Assembly: GCA_016794565.1 (NCBI GenBank)
Contig: JAEUHQ010000039.1
Coordinates: 1-54,031 of the forward strand
From: Planctomycetota bacterium
GTDB taxonomy: Bacteria; Planctomycetota; UBA1135; UBA2386
Direction: 5' to 3'
Length of the DNA stretch: 54,031 bases
Made by a program: the position numbers and the translations under genes
Part shown: positions 25,174-32,265 of the stretch, one piece after another
Numbering within the stretch: the first letter of the stretch is position 1
Layout: every line of letters begins with the position of its first letter
Notes under the pieces: model-generated
What the model was told of the DNA's origin: nothing
Seen by the model: only the letters and a program-made list of their open reading frames with translations
Database searches by the model: none

Positions 25174-27144
25174 TCAGCAGCCCGCGCTGCGCTTCTTCGG
25201 CGCCGCGGGGACAGGAGTCGGTGACGTCGCGGGCGCCGCGATCGCCGCGGCTGGCGCCGTCGCCGTGCCGCCGAGCACCACATCGCGGTGGAAGCGGACG
25301 AGGCCGCCGTGCAGGACGCGCAGGACGCGGCCCGGCTGTCGCGCCATCACCGCACCGGCGACGGCGAACGCGTGGGAGCCGTCGCGATCGACGAGCACGA
25401 CGCGGGCGTCCTGGGGCAGGCCCGAGAGGTGCTTCTCCAGGGCCTCGGCGGCGACGTTCTTCGCGCCCGGGATCGTCCACTCGGCGAACTGCGCAGCGGG
25501 CCGCAGGTCGACGACCTGGTAGGAACCTGGTTGTTCGGCGAGCACCTTCGCGAGCATCGTCGCGTCGACGGGCTCGGGCAGTGTCAGTGCGCCGGTCGGT
25601 GCCGCGGCGGACGCGGTGTCCGCCATGCGCCCGATCGTCGGCAGGCCGGCGGCCATCCATGCGTCGATGCCGCCGTCGAGCGATGCCACGTCGGCGAAGC
25701 CGAGGCGTTCGGCGAGTCCCACGGCCATCGACGATCGGTACGCCGAGTTGCAGACCATCACGATCGGTGCGTCCTTCGCCAGCACCTTCGCGAAGCGCTC
25801 GCTTTCGGTGACGGGGATGTTGCCGACGTCGCCGATGCGGACGTCGGCGTACTCGTCGGCGCTGCGAACGTCGACGATGAGCGGCTCGGTGCCCTTGGCC
25901 ATCGCCGCGGCGAGGTCCCTGGGCGCGATCACCTTGCTGCTCCGCACGGTGAGGCCTGCGGCCCGCCAGCCGTCGGGATTCACGAGCAGGCGGCCCGCGA
26001 TCTGGTCGTAGCCGATGCGCCGCAGTCGGAAGACTCCCTCGCGGACCTCGTCGTCGCTGCCGACGAGGATCAGCGGATCGTGGAACGGCACGACGATCCC
26101 GGTCCACGTGTCGAGGCGCCCTCGCAGCGCGACGTTGATCGCACCTTCCACGTGTGCTCTGGCGTAGCTCTCCTGGTCGCGCAGGTCGACGATCCAGCCG
26201 GCCGGTCGCAGCGAAGCGATGGACGAGCCGTCGAGGCGCGGCGGGAGCGCGTCGTCGCGCGCGACGATCGGCGGACCCTTGCGGTTCATCTCCACGTTGA
26301 ACGCGAAGTAGCGCGGTGCGACCGGCTGGTGGCTGATCACGTTCGCGACGAAGCTCGCTTCGCTCGGGATGCGGAGGTACGGGTTCGTCGCCTTCTCGCG
26401 CCCGATCGTCGACGACGTGTCCGGGCTCAGGTGCGCGCCGCAGAGCGAGCCGGCGCCGTGCGCGGGCAGGACGACGGTGCCGTCGGGCAGGGTCTTCAGC
26501 CGCTGGATCGACGTCCACGACTGTGCGGCGAGCACGGCCGGCGGTACGTCGAGCAGGTCGGGACGCCCGATGCTGCCGACGAACAGAGTGTCGCCCGTCA
26601 GTGCGAACGCGGGATCCGTCGCCGTGCCCGGCGCGCGAACCAGGAACGTCGTGGCGTTCGGCGTGTGGCCAGGTGTCGACCACGTCTCGAGCGAGATGCG
26701 CCCGACGACGACGCGGTCGCCGTCGCGCAGCGTGCGGTGGGGGAACTCGGCGTTCGCCAGCTCGCTGACCGCGATCTCGGCGCCCACGCGCCGCGCGAGT
26801 TCGGTGTGCCCTGCCACGAAGTCCGCATGCGGGTGCGTGAGGAGCGCGAGTTCGATCTTCGCTCCGAGGGCCGCGGCGTCGCGCACGTAGTGATCCACGT
26901 CGCGCTGCGGGTCGACGACCGCTGCGTGGCCGTCGGACACCAGCAGGTAGCTGAGGTGCGACAGGCAGCCGAGCTGGTATTGGCGCAGCGTCCATCCGTC
27001 GCCCTTCTGCTCGAACGAGACCTGCGGCGTCGCGGCGTCGAATGCGTGGGTCGTCCGCTCGGCGTCCTGTGCGGAGAGGACGGGTGCCAGCAGCATCAGT
27101 GCGCAGGTCACGGCCCCCGTCGGCGAAGCGTTGTGGGTGTCCAT
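25174..27144 (-). CDS. exported persulfide dioxygenase-like MBL protein fused to three rhodanese domains
   Basis: This 656-residue protein begins with a signal peptide (CALMLLAPVLSAQ). Residues 40-280 are a metallo-beta-lactamase fold of the ETHE1 type: THPHADFVAGH gives His104, His106 and Asp108; STPGHTPN gives His160; LTGDTLFVG gives Asp185. The residue after Asp108 is Phe rather than the second-site His, fitting a single-iron persulfide dioxygenase. Three rhodanese domains follow: the first (about 300-395) without catalytic cysteine, the second (about 405-500) with Cys465 in IVMVCNSAYRSS, the third (about 525-625) again without. Such enzymes oxidise glutathione or other persulfides to sulfite, the rhodanese then forming thiosulfate. 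Export would put this chemistry outside the cytoplasm. The protein ends in a Cys. It is first gene of the operon. Confidence 0.9.
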   Translation of the reverse strand: MDTHNASPTGAVTCALMLLAPVLSAQDAERTTHAFDAATPQVSFEQKGDGWTLRQYQLGCLSHLSYLLVSDGHAAVVDPQRDVDHYVRDAAALGAKIELALLTHPHADFVAGHTELARRVGAEIAVSELANAEFPHRTLRDGDRVVVGRISLETWSTPGHTPNATTFLVRAPGTATDPAFALTGDTLFVGSIGRPDLLDVPPAVLAAQSWTSIQRLKTLPDGTVVLPAHGAGSLCGAHLSPDTSSTIGREKATNPYLRIPSEASFVANVISHQPVAPRYFAFNVEMNRKGPPIVARDDALPPRLDGSSIASLRPAGWIVDLRDQESYARAHVEGAINVALRGRLDTWTGIVVPFHDPLILVGSDDEVREGVFRLRRIGYDQIAGRLLVNPDGWRAAGLTVRSSKVIAPRDLAAAMAKGTEPLIVDVRSADEYADVRIGDVGNIPVTESERFAKVLAKDAPIVMVCNSAYRSSMAVGLAERLGFADVASLDGGIDAWMAAGLPTIGRMADTASAAAPTGALTLPEPVDATMLAKVLAEQPGSYQVVDLRPAAQFAEWTIPGAKNVAAEALEKHLSGLPQDARVVLVDRDGSHAFAVAGAVMARQPGRVLRVLHGGLVRFHRDVVLGGTATAPAAAIAAPATSPTPVPAAPKKRSAGC

Positions 27145-27145
27145 G

Positions 27146-27165
27146 ACTCAACTATAGAGTTGAGT
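27146..27165. promoter_or_regulatory. operator-like inverted repeat for the ArsR regulator
   Basis: ACTCAACT-ATAG-AGTTGAGT is a perfect 8-base inverted repeat, strikingly AT-rich for this sequence. A third half-site copy (AGTTGAG) follows at 27166-27172. It sits on the -10 element and one base from the start codon of the dioxygenase gene, so a bound dimer would block initiation. ArsR/SmtB operators have this kind of short symmetric form. Assignment to the ArsR protein at 22301 is an inference from operon membership. Confidence 0.65.
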
Positions 27166-27179
27166 AGTTGAGAAAGCAA
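27151..27179 (-). promoter_or_regulatory. sigma-70-like promoter giving a leaderless transcript
   Basis: On the minus strand a -35 element TTGCTT (27179-27174) and a -10 element TATAGT (27156-27151) are separated by exactly 17 bases. Only six bases (TGAGTC) separate the -10 from ATG 27144, so transcription should begin at or next to the A of the start codon, leaving no leader. No ribosome binding site is present, which agrees. The operator inverted repeat covers the -10. Confidence 0.6.
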
Positions 27180-27203
27180 TCCGGCGATCGCCGAACGTCC
27201 CGA

Positions 27204-29942
27204 TCAGAGGTCGACGTCGACCGTGCTCCCCGCTGCCACGGTCACGGTCCGTTCGCTCGCACCGGCGCCATCAGCCGGGCCGTCGATGTGGAGGCGCCAG
27301 CTGCCGGGTGCCGCTCCCTCGATCGTCCCGCGACCGCCGCGGAGGATCGTCGTGCGTCGCGCCCTCGATCCTTCCGGCAGCGCGCCGGCTCCCGCCCATT
27401 CCGCGACGACGGCGGCCATCGGCTGGCTCGACTTCACCCGAATGCGGCCCGCCGGTCCGAGGCGCAGTTCGACACCTTCGTGTGCCGTGCCCTCGAGGAG
27501 CGCCGCCACCTTCGCGGTCGCGTTCGTGTGCATCCGCGCGGAGGCCTCGACGCGCAGGTCGCGGCCGGCACGAACGCCGCGGAGTTCGAATCGGCCGTCC
27601 GCATCCGTCCGTACTTCGCGCCGTTGCGTGCTGCCGAAGAGGTCGCCCACGACCTCCGCGGCGTCCGCGAGTTCGGCGGCGGCGTCGGCGGCGCGGCCGT
27701 CGACATCGACCGAGACGGCCGCGCCCTGGAGCGGTGCGCCGTCGCCCTGCAGCACGCGGCCGCGGATCGTCGTCCCGCGCAGCGCCACATCCCGCACGTT
27801 CTCGCCTTCTTCGAGGGTCAGGTCGACGAACGCGGACATCGCGAGGTCCTTGTGCAGGACCACGAGTCGTCGGCGACCCGCCGGCACGTCGTGCAGTTCG
27901 AACCCGCCGTCGGAATCCGTCTTCGTCCGCGGGCCCGAAGCGCCGCCGAACGCCGCGACGACGGATTCGACCGCCGCGCCCAGTTCTGCGTGCTGCGCCG
28001 CGGTGTCGTCGGCCGGTACGTCGTCGACGCGCACATCGGCACGACCGAGCGGCGTTCCGTCGAGCGTGACCACGCCGCGCAACGAGCCGCGCAGCGGGGT
28101 CGCGAGTTCGATCTCCATGTCGGCACCATCGGTGGCTTCGACGCGAACCTCGCCGGCCCGCAGCCCCGAGGCGCCGAGCGACAGGCCCATGCGCACCGGC
28201 GACGAGGGTCGCGACGCGGGGACCGAGAACACATGAGCACCCGGTGCGACGCGCGCGAAGATCGCCACTCCGTTCGGGTCGGTCGTGACGTTCTCCTGGT
28301 CCTCACCCTTCTCGGCGCGTCGGTGCACTTCGGTTCTGGCGAGCAGTTTGCCGTGCCCGTCGCGCACCGTGGTTCGGACGGTGGCGCCGCGCACGAGGAA
28401 CGCCGCATGGTCCACGGTCCCGGTCGTCGGCACTTCGAAGGCCGGACTCTGCCAGCGCGAATGCGCTGCCGACTCCACGACGAGGCTCGTGCGGCCGGGG
28501 TCGGTGGTCACGAGCGCGATGCCAGCTGCGTCGGTGACTGCGACGTCGCTCCTTTCGTCGGTCGGCGCGTCGTTCGCCACACCGGGCGCCGACATCGTCG
28601 TCGAGAACGAGACCTCGCGCCGCGGTTCGCCGTCCTGGTCGACCGGTGCAGCGACCCGAACGCGCGCGCCGGCGACCGGGCCGCGTGCGTCGGTCACGGT
28701 GACTCGCACGACCGGCGCTTCGGCGAGCTGCACGGTGCCGAGGTCGACGTTGCCTCGCGTCGGCGGATCGATGTCGTCCCGCGTCCACGGGCGGCGACCC
28801 GGTGCGCGGAACTGGACGGACAGCTGCTTCCCGTCGCCCTCCGCGACCGCGATGCCGTCGATCGTCACGTTGCCGTTCGCGAACCGCCTCTGCGGCAGCG
28901 GTTGCCGCATCGGAACCGGAACCGACATGCCGAGCACCTTCATCCGGTGCACCGGCCCCACGGCCACGTCCAGGTCTTCGATGGCGCGGCCGGTCGCCGC
29001 GTCGACGACGCGGGCGACGATCGCGAACGTCGGGCGCCAGCGCAATGGAACGCCGCTCGCGCCGGAGCGGACGTTGACGCGCTCCGTACACCGGCTCGGC
29101 ATCGCGTCGGGCGGGGCCCGCAGACCGTGCACCGTGTACGAGGCGTCGGGGTCGAGGCCCCGGACGACGAACGCACCGTCGGCCGCGACGGCGGCTTCGC
29201 GCGCACCGATCGGCAGATCCATCCCTTCGACGAGGTCGCCGAGGTCGAGGAGCGCACCGTCAACCGCCCGCGCCACCGCAGCCGTGCCGGTCTCGACACG
29301 GCGCGCGATGACCTTGATCGGGCCTGGGTCCGTGGGCGCGTCCACGATCTGCCCGGCGATCGTGCCGCCGTCGCGCATCACGATCAGCACGTCCTCCGCC
29401 TGCGCGCGTTCCGTGCTGCCGGAGGCGCGGACTTCGGGCCGGTCCTCGTGGGTCGCGGCCAGTTCGAAGGGGCCCGGCGCGTGCAGCGGCAGTTCGAAGC
29501 GGCCCTGTCGATCGGTCGTCGCGGCCGTTCCGCGCCGCTCCGTCAGTTCGCGCGGCAGCCCGATGCCGGCAGGCACTTCACCCTTCTCGACGACCGCGAC
29601 CTTGGCGCCTGCGATCGGGGCGCTCGTCGGGTCGACGACACGGCCGCGAACGGTGGCGACGACCTGGCGCGGCGGCTCGGCCGGCGCCGGTGCCTTGGCC
29701 GCGGCGGCGGATGGCACGTCGGCTTGCGCGGCGGTGCGTTCGGCCCGGCGTTCTCCCTGCTCCGCCGGAGCCGAGCCGGTCGCCGGTGCGGCGGGCCCGC
29801 TCGGATCGGCCGTGGCGGGAGCTTCGGGCCGCGGCGGTGTGCCGGGGTCGCCGCCCGGCCGGAGCGCCCACACTGCGGCGCCGAGGGCGGCGAGGATCAG
29901 CAGCAACGCGACGACACGGCCCGCGGGGGAAGACGGCGGCAT
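27204..29942 (-). CDS. membrane-anchored protein with repeated carboxypeptidase-regulatory-like beta domains
   Basis: This 912-residue protein has one N-terminal membrane helix (VVALLLILAALGAAVWAL), then a Pro/Ala-rich spacer to about residue 90. The rest is a chain of Ig-like carboxypeptidase-regulatory domains, each opening with a strand of the type VRGRVVDPTSAPIAGAKVAV, AGQIVDAPTDPGPIKV, LRGVVTLDGTPLGRADVRV or IRGRVLQGDGAPLQGAAVSV and containing GRFEL. No enzyme motif is visible. Such proteins are common and long in planctomycetes and are probably cell-envelope scaffolds. It lies 59 bases upstream of the sulfur operon, same strand, but the operon has its own promoter. Confidence 0.8.
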   Translation of the reverse strand: MPPSSPAGRVVALLLILAALGAAVWALRPGGDPGTPPRPEAPATADPSGPAAPATGSAPAEQGERRAERTAAQADVPSAAAAKAPAPAEPPRQVVATVRGRVVDPTSAPIAGAKVAVVEKGEVPAGIGLPRELTERRGTAATTDRQGRFELPLHAPGPFELAATHEDRPEVRASGSTERAQAEDVLIVMRDGGTIAGQIVDAPTDPGPIKVIARRVETGTAAVARAVDGALLDLGDLVEGMDLPIGAREAAVAADGAFVVRGLDPDASYTVHGLRAPPDAMPSRCTERVNVRSGASGVPLRWRPTFAIVARVVDAATGRAIEDLDVAVGPVHRMKVLGMSVPVPMRQPLPQRRFANGNVTIDGIAVAEGDGKQLSVQFRAPGRRPWTRDDIDPPTRGNVDLGTVQLAEAPVVRVTVTDARGPVAGARVRVAAPVDQDGEPRREVSFSTTMSAPGVANDAPTDERSDVAVTDAAGIALVTTDPGRTSLVVESAAHSRWQSPAFEVPTTGTVDHAAFLVRGATVRTTVRDGHGKLLARTEVHRRAEKGEDQENVTTDPNGVAIFARVAPGAHVFSVPASRPSSPVRMGLSLGASGLRAGEVRVEATDGADMEIELATPLRGSLRGVVTLDGTPLGRADVRVDDVPADDTAAQHAELGAAVESVVAAFGGASGPRTKTDSDGGFELHDVPAGRRRLVVLHKDLAMSAFVDLTLEEGENVRDVALRGTTIRGRVLQGDGAPLQGAAVSVDVDGRAADAAAELADAAEVVGDLFGSTQRREVRTDADGRFELRGVRAGRDLRVEASARMHTNATAKVAALLEGTAHEGVELRLGPAGRIRVKSSQPMAAVVAEWAGAGALPEGSRARRTTILRGGRGTIEGAAPGSWRLHIDGPADGAGASERTVTVAAGSTVDVDL

Positions 29943-29986
29943 GGGGGCCCCAGTGTCCCGCGCTCGTCACGATCTGTCGCGGTCGT

Positions 29987-30328
29987 TCAGGCAGGAGCGG
30001 CGACCAGGGCCTCGGTGCGGCGGCCGCGGACGAGTCGGCCCTCGTGTTCGGCCAGTTCTTCCGCGGTGCCGGCGACTGCCATCCGGACGTGCACGAGTTC
30101 GATCGCGATCGCGTCGCACTCGGCCTGCAGGTCGGTGCACCGACGGAGCATCGCCTCCGCCTCGCCGGGGGAGATGGTGCGGAGGAAGTTCGCCTCGCGA
30201 TGCCAGTGCTCGAGGGACGACTGCAGTTCGTGCAGCGCCTCGTTCATGCCCTGCTCCTCGGCTCGGAAGCGCTGCAGCAACGCCCGGAGGCGCGCGTCGT
30301 GCGGTTCGATTTCAAGCGCTCGCAGCAT
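29987..30328 (-). CDS. small helical hypothetical protein
   Basis: This 113-residue protein is predicted mostly helical with many charged residues (LRALLQRFRAEEQGMNEALH, HWHREANFLRTISPGEAEAM). I recognise no family. Four-helix or coiled-coil small proteins of this composition may be regulators or chaperone-like. GGAGGG stands four bases before ATG 30328, so the start is well supported. It overlaps the end of the preceding 89-residue gene by 17 bases, so the two are probably cotranslated. The neighbours (a surface protein downstream, glycosyltransferases divergent) do not indicate a role. Confidence 0.6.
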   Translation of the reverse strand: MLRALEIEPHDARLRALLQRFRAEEQGMNEALHELQSSLEHWHREANFLRTISPGEAEAMLRRCTDLQAECDAIAIELVHVRMAVAGTAEELAEHEGRLVRGRRTEALVAAPA

Positions 30329-30581
30329 GGAGCCCTCCGTGGGTGTTCGGCATGCCGCCGAGGATGTGGCGGAGCAGGCGCACTTCGCGGCGACGTTCGT
30401 TGCGTTCGCTGCGGACTCCGGCCGGGATCGGGATGTGCAACACGTGGGCGTCGGCCGCAGCCGCGTCGAAGCGACGCTCGGCGGCGGCGAGTTGGCAAAC
30501 GGCTTGCGCCAGTTCACCGGTGAGGCGCGCGGCCAGGTCCGAGGCGGCGCACACGGCAGTCTCGAAGGGCTCTTGGTCCAT
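30312..30581 (-). CDS. small helical hypothetical protein
   Basis: This 89-residue frame starts at ATG 30581 and reads mostly helical (ASDLAARLTGELAQAVCQLA, AAAERRFDAAAADA) with an Arg-rich end (RSERNERRREVRLLRHILGG). No family is recognised. It overlaps the following small gene by 17 bases in another frame, and both run away from the glycosyltransferase cluster across a 187-base divergent gap. A GGAG just before the start is close to the ATG. Support is moderate: the overlap is real, but the frame is short in GC-rich DNA. Confidence 0.45.
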   Translation of the reverse strand: MDQEPFETAVCAASDLAARLTGELAQAVCQLAAAERRFDAAAADAHVLHIPIPAGVRSERNERRREVRLLRHILGGMPNTHGGLHAASA

Positions 30582-30768
30582 GACTCCAGCATCGGTCGGC
30601 TCCGTGAATCCGTTGCAAACGCAGAGCCAATCTCCCGGCGCCCCGGTGCGCGGCGGTTCCCGCAGCCGCAGCTCGCAAGGTGCGGTGCCGCGGAGCGTTC
30701 CGTGACTCGCACCTTCGTCTCGTTACGATGTCCAGCTTCCTGCGCCACGCTTCCGATCCGCACGGTTC

Positions 30769-32238
30769 ATGGACATCCTGTTCGACGCCAGAATGCTCGA
30801 TCGCCCGATGTCGGGGCTCGAGCGCGTCCAGCTCAACGTCCTGCGCGAGTTGTCCCTTCTTCCGAAGGTCAAACGGTTGCGGGTCGTGCTCATCAAGCAC
30901 ACGCAGACCGCGAAGCCGCTGCCGGAGTCGGTCGAGCGCTGCGAGGTCTTCACGACCGAGGACATCGTCAAGGTGCTGACGGACGAGAAGGAGCGGCCGG
31001 ACGTCTACCACATGACGTGGTTTCCGGACACGACGCCGCGCGACCTGTTCCTGCCGTTGATCGCGCCAGCGTCGGTGGTCGAAGTGCACGACGCGATCCT
31101 GAATCGTCACCCCGAGTACTTCCCCGACCGTGAGCACTGGGACTGGTACAACGCGTTCATCAAGCGTCTGATCCGCAACAGCGACCGACTGCTCGTGCAC
31201 AGCAAGTCGGTGGCTTCCGAGATCGAGAAGGACTTGCAGGGGAACGCGGCGATCGCCGACGTCGCCCCGCTCGCCGTCGATCCCGACTTCCACACGCCGC
31301 TGTCTGCTGCGGAAGTGAAGAAGCGCTGCAAACGCATCGGATTCGAGGGCGACTTCGTTCTCGCCGTCGGCAAGGACTACCCGCACAAGGACCACGCGAC
31401 GCTGCTTCGCGCGATGGCCCGCCTGCCCGCGAACGTCCGCCTCTGCATCGCAGGGACCAAGATCTGGAAGAACCCGGGCGAGACGAGCGACGAGATCATC
31501 GCGCAGCTGAAGCTCGGCGATCGTGTGCAGTGGGTGCAGGGCCTCGATGACCAGGACATCAAGGCGTTGATCCAGGGCTGCCGCGCCATGGCGTACCCGT
31601 CGCTCGAAGAGGGCTTCGGCATCCCGCCGATCGAGGCGATGGCGCTGCGCACGCCGGTCGTGGCGGCGCGCGCGATGTCGATTCCCGAGGTGTGCGGCGA
31701 CGGCGCGTGGCTGCATGCCCCGGGCAACGATCGCGAACTCGAGCAGTACCTGAGGAAGTGCCTCGCCGGTGGTCCCGACGTGCAGGCGCTGATCGAGCGC
31801 GGCGTTGCGCGCGAGAAGACCTTCTCGTGGAAGCGCACCGCGGAGCTCACCTTCGCCAGCTACGAGAAGGCGATCGCGTCGGCGAAGTCCGGGAAGAGTC
31901 CGCGCAAGCGCCTCGACCCGGTCGTGTACGAGAGCCTCGCCATCGCGGCGCGCTACAAGTTCAACGATCTCGAGCGAGAACTCGCAGCCTGGCAGCGCCG
32001 TGCCCACGGCGCCGAAGTGCAACTGAACACCGCACGAGTGCACGCGACGCAGCTCGAGCACCAGCTTCGCGAGCTGGGTGAGCGTCCCAAGGCGCCGCCG
32101 CCGCCGCCGAAGACGGAGCCGAAGGCGGAGCCGGAAGCATCGCGTGCCCCGGCATCCTCGGAGAAGCGTCCGCGGTGGTCGCTGAAGCGCCGGATCAAGA
32201 AGATCAAGGATGGGTTGGCTCGGCGCCGCAAGGCGTGA
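30769..32238 (+). CDS. glycosyltransferase family 4 with coiled-coil and basic tail
   Basis: This is a 489-residue GT-B enzyme. It begins with MDILFDARMLDRPMSGLERV, the usual N-terminal sugar-acceptor domain. The nucleotide-sugar domain has DFVLAVGKDYPHKDHATLLR and the E-x7-E element in YPSLEEGFGIPPIEAM (about residues 275-290). After about residue 390 comes an added tail: a heptad-like helix (RYKFNDLERELAAWQRRAHG), a Pro/Lys linker and an Arg/Lys-rich end (WSLKRRIKKIKDGLARRRKA) likely to bind membrane or nucleotide-lipid phosphates. It transfers a sugar to a growing glycan; sugar identity is unknown. It opens the glycan cluster, 27 bases before the coiled-coil protein. Confidence 0.92.
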   Translation: MDILFDARMLDRPMSGLERVQLNVLRELSLLPKVKRLRVVLIKHTQTAKPLPESVERCEVFTTEDIVKVLTDEKERPDVYHMTWFPDTTPRDLFLPLIAPASVVEVHDAILNRHPEYFPDREHWDWYNAFIKRLIRNSDRLLVHSKSVASEIEKDLQGNAAIADVAPLAVDPDFHTPLSAAEVKKRCKRIGFEGDFVLAVGKDYPHKDHATLLRAMARLPANVRLCIAGTKIWKNPGETSDEIIAQLKLGDRVQWVQGLDDQDIKALIQGCRAMAYPSLEEGFGIPPIEAMALRTPVVAARAMSIPEVCGDGAWLHAPGNDRELEQYLRKCLAGGPDVQALIERGVAREKTFSWKRTAELTFASYEKAIASAKSGKSPRKRLDPVVYESLAIAARYKFNDLERELAAWQRRAHGAEVQLNTARVHATQLEHQLRELGERPKAPPPPPKTEPKAEPEASRAPASSEKRPRWSLKRRIKKIKDGLARRRKA

Positions 32239-32265
32239 GATGTTCGTCCGCCACCTCCTCTCGTC

